This document shows positions 27,658 through 40,600 of a DNA stretch of 64,000 nt, in pieces. Position 1 is the stretch's first letter, and every line of letters starts with the position of its first letter. Source of the DNA: Litorimonas sp965205225 (GTDB taxonomy: Bacteria; Pseudomonadota; Alphaproteobacteria; Caulobacterales; Maricaulaceae); assembly GCA_965205225.1 (NCBI GenBank), contig CBDBFZ010000003.1:1674001-1738000 (forward strand), given 5' to 3'. The translations under genes and the position numbers were made by a program. Below the pieces are notes generated by a model. That model had not been told where the DNA came from and made no database searches. It saw only the letters and a program-made list of their open reading frames with translations.

Positions 27658-27661
27658 CTAG

Positions 27662-27958
27662 GGCCTTAACCGCCTTGGCCTCTTTTTTGTTACACTTTTC
27701 TTGTAGTCTGCTAGACGGTCACAATGACCGAGGCTTCACTACTTAAGCGCTTGCGTAAGTCGGCTAAGCGGGCTTGGCGGCCAGATGATAGCTGCGATGA
27801 AACTCATGCAGATCGCATATAGTATCATTGCAGGCCAAAATAGTTCAAGCATCAATAGACAATATTCACGGGAATGCCAAGATCGGTCTGTCTCTACAGA
27901 AGCATCATTCGCCTGCTCAGCTAAGCTCTCGCAATCCTTACTTGGTCTGAAGCCCGCT
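27662..27958. other. Gap without recognisable gene
   Basis: About 300 bp between the IS427 element and the acs stop codon. I found no coding frame with family character, no tRNA and no clear terminator. Confidence 0.5.
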
Positions 27959-29905
27959 CTACCCGCTCATCCGCCCTTCTATCAGCACGTCCACGACGCT
28001 CGGATCGGCGAGTGTGCTTGTATCGCCGAGATTACCATAATCATTGGCGGCGATTTTGCGCAGGATGCGGCGCATGATCTTACCGGACCGGGTCTTGGGC
28101 AGACCGGATGAAAACTGGATCAGGTCGGGACTGGCAATGGAGCCGATTTCGGTGCGGACATGCTGGACCAGCTCGGCTTTCAGCGCATCCGTTTCCTCCG
28201 CCTCCACCGTCGTCGTGACATAGGCGTAGATGCCCTGCCCCTTGATATTGTGAGGATAGCCGACGACCGCGCTCTCCGCGACCAATGAGTGTGATCCCAA
28301 TGCGCTCTCCACCTCGGCTGTGCCCATGCGGTGACCTGAAACATTGATGACATCGTCCACCCGGCCCGTGATCCAGTACATGCCGTCATCGTCGCGGCGC
28401 GCACCGTCGCCCGTGAAATAGCGGCCGGGATAGGTGGAGAAATAGGTCTGCTCGAACCGGGCGTGATCACCATAAATCGTGCGCATTTGACCCGGCCAGC
28501 TGGTCTTCAGGATGAGGTTACCTTCGGTTGCTCCGGTGAGTGTCGTGCCGTCCGCATCGACCAGTTCCGGCGCGACTCCGAACATGGGGAACGTCCCTGC
28601 CCCCGGTTTCATCGGCGTGGTACCGGGCAACGGCATAATCATCGCCCCGCCCGTTTCCGTCTGCCACCATGTGTCAACGATCGGGCAGCGTCCGTCTCCG
28701 ACCGTATGGAAATACCACTCCCAGGCTTCCGGGTTGATCGGTTCTCCGACCGTACCCAGCAATCGTAGACTGCTTCGCGATGTCGCTTTCACCGGACCAT
28801 CGCCTTCGCGCATCAGGGCGCGGATCGCCGTCGGGGCCGTGTAGAACAGCGTCACCTGATGATCGTCGCAGACCTGCCAGAAACGCGACATATCCGGATA
28901 GGTTGGCACACCTTCAAACATCACCGTCGTCGCGCCGTTCGCGAGCGGGCCATAGACGATGTAGGTATGGCCCGTGATCCAGCCAACATCGGCGGAACAC
29001 CAGTAAACATCATCATCTTTCAGATCGAAGACATAATCGTGTGTCATCGCCGCCCAAACCAGATAGCCACCACATGTGTGCAACACACCCTTGGGCCGCC
29101 CGGTTGAGCCCGACGTATAGAGGATGAAAAGCGGATCTTCTGCGCGCATCGGTTCCGGCGGGCAGTCAGCCGCGACCGAGGCCTCCGCCTCATGCAGCCA
29201 GACATCTCGGTCCGCGTCCCAATTGACATCTGCACCCGTCCGGCGAACGACCAGTTGCGTATCGACACTCACGCCCGCCTTTGCCGTGATCTGACAAGCG
29301 GCGTCAGCATTGACCTTGAGCGGCACGGTCCGTCCACCCCGCACCCCTTCATCGGCCGTGATCAGAATGTGGCTGTCACAATCGACGATCCGCCCTGCCA
29401 GCGCTTCAGGCGAGAAGCCGCCAAATACTACCGAATGCACCGCCCCGATCCGGGCGCAGGCCAGCATCGCGACAGCTGCCTCTGGGATCATCGGCATATA
29501 GAGCGTAATCCGGTCACCCTTACGCGCGCCGCGCGCCTTGAGCACATTGGCAAAGCGGCAAACCTGCCCGTGTAATTCACGATAAATCAATGTGCGCGAC
29601 TGTCCGGGCTCATCACCTTCAAACAGGATCGCGACCTTATCGCCGCACGTCTTCAGATGCCGATCCAGACAGCTCTCCGTAACATTCAGAATACCGTCCC
29701 GGTACCATTCAATCTTGACTGGGCGCTCGAAGGACCAATCCCCGACATGGGTCGGCGGGGTCATCCAGTGAACACGCTTGGCTTGATCGCGAAAGAACAT
29801 CTCTCGGTCCGTGACAGATCGATCGTAGAGCGTGCGGTAGTCAGATGGCGTCAGGTTGGAGGACGACGCGAAGTCAGCGGGAACAGGAACGGAATTATTG
29901 GTCAT
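27959..29905 (-). CDS. acs: Acetyl-CoA synthetase
   Basis: The protein has 648 residues from the ATG at 29905 (MTNNSVPVPADF); an in-frame upstream start adds 14 unlikely residues. It activates acetate to acetyl-CoA through acetyl-AMP in the cytoplasm. AMP-binding motifs are ILYTSGSTGRPKGVLHT, VDTWWQTETGG, TGDGARRDDDGMYWITGR and VINVSGHRMGTAEVESAL. The regulatory lysine is in KTRSGKIMRRILRK, a known acetylation site of the family. The gene appears intact in a region where most neighbours are broken. The upstream ~150 bp should hold its promoter, but I could not call one. Confidence 0.95.
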   Translation of the reverse strand: MTNNSVPVPADFASSSNLTPSDYRTLYDRSVTDREMFFRDQAKRVHWMTPPTHVGDWSFERPVKIEWYRDGILNVTESCLDRHLKTCGDKVAILFEGDEPGQSRTLIYRELHGQVCRFANVLKARGARKGDRITLYMPMIPEAAVAMLACARIGAVHSVVFGGFSPEALAGRIVDCDSHILITADEGVRGGRTVPLKVNADAACQITAKAGVSVDTQLVVRRTGADVNWDADRDVWLHEAEASVAADCPPEPMRAEDPLFILYTSGSTGRPKGVLHTCGGYLVWAAMTHDYVFDLKDDDVYWCSADVGWITGHTYIVYGPLANGATTVMFEGVPTYPDMSRFWQVCDDHQVTLFYTAPTAIRALMREGDGPVKATSRSSLRLLGTVGEPINPEAWEWYFHTVGDGRCPIVDTWWQTETGGAMIMPLPGTTPMKPGAGTFPMFGVAPELVDADGTTLTGATEGNLILKTSWPGQMRTIYGDHARFEQTYFSTYPGRYFTGDGARRDDDGMYWITGRVDDVINVSGHRMGTAEVESALGSHSLVAESAVVGYPHNIKGQGIYAYVTTTVEAEETDALKAELVQHVRTEIGSIASPDLIQFSSGLPKTRSGKIMRRILRKIAANDYGNLGDTSTLADPSVVDVLIEGRMSG

Positions 29906-30059
29906 GAAAATTGTGTAGCGGACAGAACCTGATTTGCAACGTTTCAAATTGACGTCTGTCTCGGCTGGCGGCTCTATGTTCTTACTCCTTAAAAATTGTC
30001 CATTTTAAAAGTTAGAAATTTGACTATTTTGTGTCTGAAAGCTTCGCCTATCGACGATT

Positions 30060-30515
30060 GAAGGCCCATGACTTGATCTCAAATCCCGCCTTCATCGTCA
30101 TGAAAGCTGCGCGAGTTCCGTGACAAAACGACGGCTCCCAACCAGATGCACCGGAGCTGAGTTACCGGCTTCGGCGCGCTCGAAACTGGCTGTACCGGGC
30201 GCCAGATGGCATGCGGAGCAAACTCCCGACCACCCCGGTCATGCAAGCCAGCAATGGTGATTTCCTGACAGAGGTGGTGAAGGCTGGGCTGGGCCTTGTC
30301 ATCCAGCCCGACTTCATTCTGTGCGATGCGGTACGCGCCGGGCAGCTTCGTCTGCTCCTGCCAGACTATATATTCCAGACTATACTCGATGCCCCGAATA
30401 TCTATGCGATCTGATCGTCTACCCGGCATATGCCCCGCCGGGTTCACATACTTATCGACATGCTGGCCGACCGGTTTGGCGGAAAGCCGCTCTGGTTTCT
30501 GAGGCCGGATAGCGT
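30060..30515 (+). pseudogene. LysR-type regulator, C-terminal remnant
   Basis: The frame reads AHDLISNPAFIVMKAA, then after TGA SYRLRRARNWLYRAPDG, and then the effector-domain end SNGDFLTEVVKAGLGLVIQP and DAVRAGQLRLLLPDY. A TGA follows NIYAI, and the tail (MLADRFGG) is in another frame. The DNA-binding N-terminus is absent. It may once have controlled a neighbouring catabolic gene. Confidence 0.7.
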
Positions 30516-30658
30516 CAGATCTGAACATTGTGACAAGTTTGCTACAGTCAGACTGCAATTGTGCAGGCGGCATTACAGACATGACTTAGGTCAAATTGGC
30601 GCATTTCGTCGCCCGACATAGATGATTCACTATCTTATTGTGAAAAGGGGACCATCCA

Positions 30659-30798
30659 GTGAAAAAAACCAATATTCGATCAGGGCTGACCGGTTCTGCC
30701 GCCGCCGTAGCACTCGCGCTGCTCATCGTATCACCCGCAGCCGCGCAGCTGGTTGACGATGAAATCGTCGTAACCGCGCGCCGTGTGCAGGAAACACT
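30659..30798 (+). pseudogene. TonB-dependent receptor N-terminus, cut by an IS
   Basis: A GTG at 30659 with AAAAGGGGA upstream starts a signal peptide (GSAAAVALALLIVSPAAAQ) followed by DDEIVVTARRVQETL, the typical TonB-box region of TonB-dependent receptors. The frame runs straight into IS427-type DNA at ~30799. No downstream receptor sequence was found, so the rest of this outer-membrane receptor is lost. Confidence 0.75.
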
Positions 30799-31384
30799 AT
30801 GAGCCAGATTTCGATAGCGGCGAGTTTGACGAAGCCCCTATGATTTTGACCAGGCTTGTCATATCGCGCCAACGCCCGCCGGACCTGTTTGAGATAGCCA
30901 AAGATCCGTTCGATAATACCGACATTCCTTATACATTACGTTCCTTATACAAGGCCATCTCAGTTTGCCTTGGCTGGCGGCTTTTTTTCGGGACGGCATC
31001 ACGGGTATAGCCCCGGTCTCAGTCACCGCGTCTATAACGCACCGGCCATCATAGCCCTTATCCGTTCAGACAGGATCCGCCTTAAACCCTACCAATAAGG
31101 CGGCGGCTTGCCTCATCTCGCTCCGGGGCGCCCGTTGCTATCAGACGCAGAGGTCAACTCAGGGACATCTGCCAAGGCATCTGTCAGCCCCTGTATGTTT
31201 GTCGTCAGGCCGCCCTTGGAACACCCGCCCGAATGCGACCCCCGTTTCCCTGCGCTCTCACAAGGCCAATAAGACTTTAACGGGTCCATTGTTCATCCGT
31301 GAGTTCCTGATAACCAGACAGATGGGCTCTCCTGACAAAAGGCAGGAACATTATACAAAACAAAAGTCAATTCTTCACTACCAA
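30799..31384 (-). mobile_element. Degraded IS427-type remnant
   Basis: The sequence matches the 26.8-kb element piece by piece (GAGCCAGATTT start, the AACGCACCGGCCATCATAGC region, the CAGTTTGCCTTGGC region) and ends CTTCACTACCAA before CTAG at 31385. It has many point changes and deletions and a truncated left end. No transposase frame survives. Confidence 0.8.
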
Positions 31385-31388
31385 CTAG

Positions 31389-31670
31389 GCTCAGGCCCTA
31401 TTAATTTCAGGGATTCTCTTTTGTTTTGATTCCCCTTACATTGGCGGTGTTTCCTGACCAAAGTGATGCCCCGGGATTTGCGTCAGCGTGTCGTTGACTA
31501 TGTCGCGCAAGGCTGAGCCGTTTCATTGCCAGCCACTCGGTGAAACCCCGCGTGACAGATCGACCCCGAACTCACCTCAGCCTGTCCGGCAGGTACGGTC
31601 CCCGACTCTATCCTGATCTCTGTCTCTGTCTCGGTCATGCCCTTGTCCCGGGTCCGGTCCGACCCACTGG
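31389..31670. other. Gap with a possible IS630-like fragment
   Basis: Within this stretch 31466-31505 reads MPRDLRQRVVDYVAQG on the plus strand, which resembles the first helices of IS630-type transposases, followed by a stop. The remainder shows nothing I can name. The CTGTCT repeats near 31620 are short and probably chance. Confidence 0.3.
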
Positions 31671-34600
31671 TTAGAAATCATCCATATAAGCGGTGACAAT
31701 CTCCATCTCCGGCAGGATCATGGCGAGATCATTCTGCATCGCCGGATGGTTTTCGAGCCCGGGCCAACACATCAGATCCCCCCACGGACCCGGAAGCGGG
31801 CCTGATGCGAATGGACCGAAAGAAAGCGGGTCTGAAAGCGGAATAAGGATAGCATCCTCGTCTATATGAACCGGCTGATCCAGGCTCTTGACCCCGTCTG
31901 CCCATAAGCCGTCCCATAGATCATTACCCCAGGGATCATTATTCCATAGATCATTATTCATGAGGGGGTCGGGGTTCATGAGCGCCTCGTCCAGCCTCGT
32001 TCCGGACTCGGGATCGGTCCCAGGGTCAGTTCTGGGGTCAGTCCTGGGGTCAGCCACGGGATCGATCCCAGTGTCAGTCTTGGGGTCAGTCTTGGGGTCA
32101 ATCTTGGCCCGGGCGCTTTGCGCCCCCGTAGCAGCGAGGGTGACCATCACCCCGTTCTCAATGCGCACTTCCGCATTGCCGTCCCTATAGACATTATAGG
32201 TGACGCCGTCTTCCGTCGCCGTCCCGGTCAGGGCGAAGTTACTGCCGCTCAGCTCAACCCTGTCATCCGCATCACCCAGCACGTCGAGGCTCGCCGCACC
32301 GCCCTCGCGCTCTTCCGTGACGTCAAACACGGCGAGCGCGTCCAGTACCAGGCTGTTGGTACCCGTGCCGGACAGGTCAAACAGTTCGACACTGTCGACG
32401 CCGGCATGGCCCGCGCCCGTCAGGTCGAGCGATAGGCCAGCCCCGTCCAGCACCAATGTGTCCTGGCCCGTGCCGCCATCAATCGCCGCAAAGTCAAGCG
32501 CGGTGACGCTGATAATGTCATCGCCGGCCCCGCCGCGCACCACATCATTCGTGGCAATCGCGGTAAAACTGTCATCGCCAGCATTGCCGGTGAAATTATC
32601 CGCCGCCGCCATGCCTGATGCTGTGACTGGCGTCAGGCTTTCCGTCCCCGTCGCCCCGCCATAGACGATATAGGTCTCGCCGGCTTCACTGCCCCCATTC
32701 GGGTCGGCATCCTGGGCCCCGATGATCAGATCATCATAGCCGTCGCCATTGACATCCCCCGCAGACGAGACGGAATGGCCGGACTCGTCACCCCGGTTGA
32801 TGCCGGTGAGGATAAAGCCATTGCTGCCGTCCAGACCCGACAGATCCAGAACGCCCCCTGTCCCCGGCGCGCTCGCCCCGCCATAGACGATATAGGTCTC
32901 GCCGGAACTATCCCCATTCGGGTCGGCCCTATGGGCCCCGATGATCAGATCATCATAGCCATCGCCATTGACATCCCCCGCAGACGAGACGGAATAGCCG
33001 GAATTGTCACCCGCGTCGATCCCGGTGAGGGTAAAGCCGTTCATCCCGTCCAACATGGAGAGATTGAATCTGCCCCCCTGCCCGGGCGCGCTCGCCCCGC
33101 CATAGATCACATAGGTCTCGCCGGCCCCGCGGTCCCCATTCGGGTCGGCCAATCTGGCCCCGATGATCAGATCATCATAGCCATCGCCATTGACATCCCC
33201 CGCCGACGATACGGAGAAGCCGGAAAAGTCAGATGCGTCGATCCCGTTGAGGATGAAGCCGTTCGTCCCGTCCAGCGCCCCGAGATCCAGCACGCCCTCC
33301 GTGCCCGGCGCGCTCGCTCCGCCATAGACCACATAGGTCTCGCCGGCATTATCGTTCCCATTCGGGTCGGCCCAACGGGCCCCGATGATCAGATCATCAT
33401 AGCCATCGCCATTGACATCGCCTGCCGATGAGACGGACCAACCGGAATTGTCAAGCACGTCGATCCCGGTCAGGGTAAAGCCGTTCGTGCCATCCAGCGC
33501 CCCGAGATCCAGCTCGCCATCCGTGCCCGGCGCGCTCGCCCCGCCATAGACTAGATAGATCTCACCGGCGTCACTGTCCCCATTCGGGTCGGCCCTAAAG
33601 GCCCCGATGATCAGATCATCATAACCGTCGCCATTGACATCCCCCGCCGACGAGACGGACCAGCCGGAACCGTCACCCGCGTCGATCCCGGTCAGGGTAA
33701 AGCCGTTGGTCCCGTCCAGACCTGACAGATCGAGAACGCCCTCCGTGCCCGGCGCGCTCGCCCCGCCATAGACCACATAGGTCTCGCCGGCCGCACTGTC
33801 CCCATTCGGGTCGGCCCCTCTGGCCCCGATGATCAGATCATCATAACCGTCGCCATTGACATCCCCCGCCGACGAGACGGAGGAGCCGGAACGGTCACGC
33901 GCGTCGATCCCGGTCAGGATGAAGCCGTTGGTCCCGTCCAGACCCGACAGATCCAGCACGCCATTCGTGCCCGGCGCGCTCGCCCCGCCATAGACGACAT
34001 AGGTCTCGCCGGAACTGCCCCCATTCGGGTCAGCTCTATCGGCCCCGATGATCAGATCATCATAACCGTCGCCATTGACATCCCCCGCCGACGAGACGGA
34101 AGAGCCGGAATTGTCACCCGCATTGATCCCGGTCAGGGTAAAGCCGTTCGTGCCGTCCAGGCTGGAGAGGTTGATCGGATCATATCCATCTGTCACCGTG
34201 ATGGCGACATTGTGGTCCGTGCGATTGGTGCCATCCGACGCGGTGACGGTGATGTCATAGACATTATCCCCGTCCGCATCGCCCGGCACGTCGAAATCGG
34301 GTGCTGCTATAAAACTGACCTCGCCTGTAGTGGCATTAATCGTGAACAGGGCCGAATCCGTCCCGGACAGGCTGTAGACCAGCGGATCGCCATCCGCGTC
34401 CGTCGCCGCCGCCTCATAGGCTGCGGTCTGGTTCTCCCGCGCGCTGACTGCGGCGGGCGAGGTGAAGACCGGTATATTGTCATTTTCATTCGTCACCGTG
34501 ATGGTGACATTGTGGTCCGTGCGATTGGTGCCATCCGACGCGGTGACGGTGATGTCATAGACATTATCCCCGCCATCATCGCCCGGCGCTTCAAAGTCGG

Positions 34601-37600
34601 GCGCCGTTATAAAACTGACCTCGCCTGTAGTGGCATTAATCGTGAACAGGGCCGAATCCGTCCCGGACAGGCTATAGACCAGCGGATCGCCTTCATCATC
34701 CGTCGCCGCCGCCTCATAGGCCACAACCTGGTTCTCCAGCGCGCTGACTACGAAGGGCGAGGTGAAGACCGGTATATTTTCATTTTCATTCGTCACCCTG
34801 ATAGCGACATTGTGGTTCGTGCTATTGGTGCCATCGGACGCGGTGACGGTGATGTCATAGACATTATCCCTGTCCGCGTCGCCCGGTATCTCGAAATCGG
34901 GTGCCGCTATAAAACTGACCTCGCCTGTAGTGGCATTAATCGTGAACAGGGCCGCATCCGCCCCGGACAGGCTATAGACTAGCGCATCGCCATCCGCATC
35001 CGTCGCCGCCGCCATATAGGCTGCGGTCTGGTTCTCCTGCGCGTTGGCCGTGGCGGGCGAGGTGAAGACCGGTATATTGTCATCTGTCACCGTGATGGCG
35101 ACATTGTGGTTCGTGCGATTGGTACCGTCCGACGCAGTGACGGTGATGTCATAGACATTATCCCCGTCCGCGTCGCCTGGATCCTCGAAGTCGGGTGCTA
35201 CCCTGAAGCGGACCTCGCCTGTAGTGGACCCAATCCTGAACAGGGCTGCATCCGTCCCGGACAGGCTATAGACCAGCGGATCGCCGTCCGCATCCGTCGC
35301 CGCCGCCTCATAGGCCGCAACCTGGTTCTCCCGCGCGCTGACTGCGGCGGGCGAGGTGAAGACCGGTATATTGTCATTTTCATTCGTCACCCTGATGGCG
35401 ACATTGTGGTTCGTGCGATTGGTGCCATCCGACGCGGTGACGGTGATGTCATAGACATTATCTCCGTCCGCGTCGCCCGGCATCTCGAAATCGGGTGCCG
35501 CTATAAAACTGACCTCGCCTGTAGTGGCATCAATCGTGAACAGGGCCGCATCCGTCCCGGACAGGCTATAGACCAGCGGATCGCCTTCATCATCCGTCGC
35601 CGCCGCCTCATAGGCCGCGGTCTGGTTCTCCTGCGCGTTGGCCGTGGCGGGCGAGGTGAAGACCGGTATCGTGACCACCTGCACCCCTGTCTCTACGCGC
35701 AGCTGCGCATTGCCGTCCCTATAGACATTATAGGTGACGCCGTCTTCCGTCGCCGTCCCGGTCAGGGCGAAGTTACTGCCGTTCAGCTCAACCCTGTCAT
35801 TCGCATCCCCCAGCACGTCGAGGCTTGCCATACCGCCCTCGCGCTCTTCCGTTACGTCAAACACGGCCAGCGCGTCCAGCACCAGGCTGTTGGCCCCTGT
35901 GCCGGACAGGTCAAAGACTTCGACACTGTCCACGCCGGCATGGCCGGGGCCCGTCAGGTCGAGCGCCAGGCCGGCCCCGTCCAGCACCAATGTGTCAGCG
36001 CCCGTGCCGCCATCAATTGCCGCAAAGTCAAGGGCGGTGACGCTGATCCTGTCATCGCCGGCCCCGCCGCGCACCACATCATTCGTGGCAATCGCGGTAA
36101 AACTGTCATCGCCAGCATTGCCGGTGAAATTATCTGCCGCCGCCATGCCCTGTGCTGTGACCGGCGTCAGGCTTTCCGTCCCCGTCGCCCCGCCATAGAT
36201 CACATAGGTCTCGCCGGCCTGACTGTCCCCATTCGGGTCGGCGAACCCAGCTCCGATGATCAGATCATCATAGCCGTCGCCATTGACATCCCCTGCCGAG
36301 GAGACGGAGAAGCCGGACTGGTCATGCGCGTCGATCCCGGTCAGGATGAAGCCATTCGTGCCGTCCAGCGCCCCGAGATCCAGCACGCCCCCTGTGCCCG
36401 GCGCGCTCGCCCCGCCATAGACGAGATAGGTCTCGCCAGCCCGAAAGTTCCCATTCGGGCCGGCCCAACGGGCCCCGATGATCAGATCATCATAGCCGTC
36501 GCCATTAATATCTCCCGCCGAGGAGACGGAGCTGCCGGACCAGTCACGCGCGTCGATCCCGGTCAGGGTAAAGCCATTCGTGCCGTCCAGCGCCCCGAGA
36601 TTCAGCACGCCCCCTGTGCCCGGCGCGCTCGCCCCGCCATAGACGATATAGGTTTCGCCGGCCGTACTGTCCCCATTCGGGTCGGCGTACCTAGCCCCGA
36701 TGATCAGATCATCATAGCCATCGCCATTGACATCCCCCGCAGATGAGACGGACCTGCCGGAATTGTCACGCGCGTCGATCCCGGTCAGGATGAAGCCGTT
36801 GGTCCCGTCTAGACCCGACAGATCCAGCACGCCGTCCGTGCCCGGCGCGCTCGCCCCGCCATAGACGATATAGGTCTCGCCAGCATAACTGTCCCCATTC
36901 GGGTCGGCCCTGTTGGCCCCGATGATCAGATCATCATAGCCGTCGCCATTGACATCCCCCGCAGACGAGACGGAAATGCCGGATTGGTCATAAAAGTCGA
37001 TCCCGTTGAGGGTGAAGCCGTTGGTCCCGTCCAGCGCTCCGAGATCCAGAACGCCATCCGTGCCTGGCGCGTTCGCCCCGCCATAGACCACATAGGTCTC
37101 GCCGGCTTCACTGTCCCCATTCGGGTTGGCCCTAAAGGCCCCGATGATCAGATCATCATAGCCGTCGCCATTGACATCCCCCGCCGAGGAGACGGAGTTG
37201 CCGGAATAGTCACCCGCGTCGATCCCGGTCAGGGTGAAGCCGTTGGTCCCGTCCAGACCCGACAGATCCAGCACGCCTCCTGTGCCCGGCGCGCTCGCCC
37301 CGCCATAGACAATATAGGTCTCGCCGGCCCCACCGTCCCCATTCGGGTCAGCTAATCTGGCCCCGATGATCAGATCATCATAGCCGTCGCCATTGACATC
37401 CCCCGCCGAGGAGACGGAACCGCCGGAAACGTCAAACACGTCAATCCCGGTCAGGATAAAGCCGTTGGTCCCGTCCAGATCGGACAGATCCAGTACGCCC
37501 TCCGTGCCCGGCGCGCTTGCCCCGCCATAGACGAGATAGGTCTCGCCAGCCCCTCTGTCCCCATTCGGATCGCCCCCAGGGGCCCCGATGATCAGATCAT

Positions 37601-40600
37601 CATAGCCGTCGCCATTCACATCCCCCGCCGACGAGACGGAAGAGCCGGAACGGTCATCTTCGTCGATCCCGGTCAGGATGAAGCCGTTGGTGCCGTTTAG
37701 GCTGGAGAGGGCGCGTTCGCTCCGGTCGATCCTGCCGTCATTATTGTCGTCAAAGTCGGTCTGGATCAGCCTGCCGTTCGCATCATATGTGTAGCTCTCG
37801 CTCCGGTCGGTCGTGCCGTCATTATTGTCGTCAAAGTCGGTCTGGATCCGGTTGCCGTTCGCATCATATGTGTAGCTCTCGCTCCGGTCGATAGTGCCGT
37901 CATCGTCTCGATCGAAATCCCTTCGGGTCAGGCGACCAGTGCCGCCGCCATCAAACGCGTAGTGATTGATCCGGTCGATGAAGCCGTCATCGTCCAAATC
38001 CTGTTCCACCCGCGTCCAGCGACCGTCCGCATTCAGATGGACCATCCGGTCGATATTGCCGTCACCGTCGAAGTCGAAGGCTATGCGGTCGAGATTGCCG
38101 TCAGCGTCGTCGTCAAAGTCCGTCCGGATCCGGTTGCCGTCCGAGTTGTAAGTAAAGCGCGTGTTTCGGTCGATAGTGCCGTTCGCATCATCGTCGAAGC
38201 CGGTCCTGATCAGATTGCCATTGCTGTTATACGTGTATGTCTCGGTCCGGTCGGTCGTGCCGTCATTATTGTCGTCAAAACTGGTCCGGCTCACCCTGCC
38301 ATTCGCATAATATGTGTAGGTCTCGTTCCGGTCGATATTGCCGTTCGCATTATCGTCAAAACCGGTCTGGTTCACCCTGCCATTCGCATTATATGTGTAG
38401 GTCTCGCTCCGGTCGATATTGCCGTCACCATCATCGTCGAAATCGACCCGCTCCCAGCGACCGTTGGCATCCAGATGGACCGTCCGGTCGATAGTGCCGT
38501 CATCGTCGTCGTCGAAGTCGGTCCGGGTCACGCGCCGGGTGCCGCCGTCATCAAACGCGAAGTGAGTGATCCGGTCGATGAAGCCGTCATCGTCCAAATC
38601 CTGTTCCAGCCGCTCCCAGCGACCCTCCGCATTCAGATGGACCGTCCGGTCGATCGTGCCGTCATCGTCCAGGTCGGCGTCCCTCCGGGTCACGCTCCGC
38701 CTGCCGTCTTCATCAAACGCGTAGTGAGTGATCCGGTCGATGAAGCCGTCATCGTCCATATCCTGTTCCAACCGCTCCCAGCGGCCCTCCGCATTCAGAT
38801 GCACCGTCCGGTTGATAATGCCGTCATCGTCCAGGTCTATCTCCCTCCGGGTCACGCGCCGAGTGCCGCCGTCATCAAACGCGTAGTGAGTGATCCGGTC
38901 GATCGTGCCGTCATCGTCAGTGTCGAACTCAACCCGCGTCCAGCGACCATCCGCATTCAGATGGACCCTCCGGTCGATATTGCCGTCACCATCGTCGTCA
39001 AACTCAATCGGGTCGGCCAGGGCCGCGGTTGTCACAATCGTCTGCCCGCTATCGAAACCGACAAATTCTACATCGGCCAGATTGATCCGGTCCGTGCCTT
39101 CCGTTCCGCCTGCAATGACAAGGAAACGACCCTCATTCGTTTCATCGACAGAAATTGTATAGCGGCTCTGGCTTAATGCCATAATGACCATATCATTGCC
39201 CGCACCGCCCGTATAAGTGTCATTGCCGCCATTGCCGATAAAAACATTATTCGAATCATTGCCGATGAAACTGTCATCACCGGAGCCGCCAATCGCGTTT
39301 TCAATCACAGTGCCCACGGCGATTGTGATATTGTTGATTAACGGGTCTTCCGGGTCGCCCGTATTGATATTGTCGCCGATCGAGGAAAAAGAGCCTTCGA
39401 CCAGGCTGATCACCTGATTGGCCGAATAGGATGAGAAATCGAGCGTATCAGTGCCGCCAGCATCATAGATGGCGAGTGATGGCGGGGGGATCCCCTGATT
39501 GAAGAAGGTCTCCTCGAAATCCAACACGCCGGTTTCCGTCGAATTGAACCCGTAAACGCTATCATCGGAGCGGGTCTGTCCATTGACCCCATATAAATTC
39601 TGGATTGCGATAATATCGACAAGCTGAGGCGTCAGAACAAGCCGCCGCGTCCCGGTGCCTGCCTCGCCCTGATCACGATAGCTCATGACTGTGTAGTTCC
39701 AGGCATCCTGATCATAGACATGGTAACTCACGCCCGCTCTATCGACATCTCGACCATTATAGGGGCCTGAATGACCCAGGCCGAGCGCGTGACCGACTTC
39801 ATGGAGATATGTCTGGTAGCGTCTAGAGTTCAGCGCATAATTGGCCGAACCATCAGAATTGGTGGTCCAATTGGCAGAGATAGTGACTGTGACCGATGTT
39901 AGCGTGTTATTGGCGGTCGATCTCGTCACAGCGGCAAAGGCTTGCCGGCCACCATTTTCACCATTGTCTTCGTTGAAGTCGATATCGGGATCGGCATCCG
40001 CTGCGACCGCCGTGAAGGTCAACCCCGAGACCTCAGCCCAGGCGTCCATCGCCATGAGCGCGAGCGTTTTGGCCCCGTCGGACAAAGCGGAAATATTGTA
40101 GGTCAGATCCGTCTTGTCCCACTTCGCTTCATTTCTGTACTGACTGGTCAGAAAGAAGGCGGCTTGATCCAGCGTGAAGTCGGGGCGATTATTGCCTTCC
40201 TCAGCATAGATTGTGTAATCACCCGTCGTCGCCATCCAGCCGCTAGCACCAAGATAATATGTACCGGATTCGCTGGGCGTAAAGGTTAGGAACGAGTTGC
40301 TGTTTACTCTAGCCCCATTGATTTCAACATCGTCATTGCGGTCAATTTCAGTGCCCGCAGAATTATAGAGGATCAGCAGCGGGTCTTCATGCGGATTGTC
40401 CCCATCCCGCAGCATGATGAAAGTATATTGCACGCCCGCCTGAAGTTCGACGGCGTACCAGTCCTCATCCGTTCCGGATCCGCGCGTGCCCGACGCCGAG
40501 CCGCCAATCGTGATGGTGCCCGTCGTGCTTGTATCAGCCGGCAGATCGCTATCGGCTGGCTCATTGGCTGTGTCGAATATGGCTTCGGCGAACGCCTCGG

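Noticed and set aside
32640..37705. Regularly spaced near-identical DNA repeats resembling an array
   Set aside because: The ~222-bp period follows the FG-GAP coding unit and stays in frame; it is protein repeat structure, not CRISPR or satellite DNA.
35106..39176. Long plus-strand open frames (up to ~546 codons) opposite the giant gene
   Set aside because: They mirror the repeats of the minus-strand gene, are rich in R/I/V/D by antisense composition, and show no family motif.
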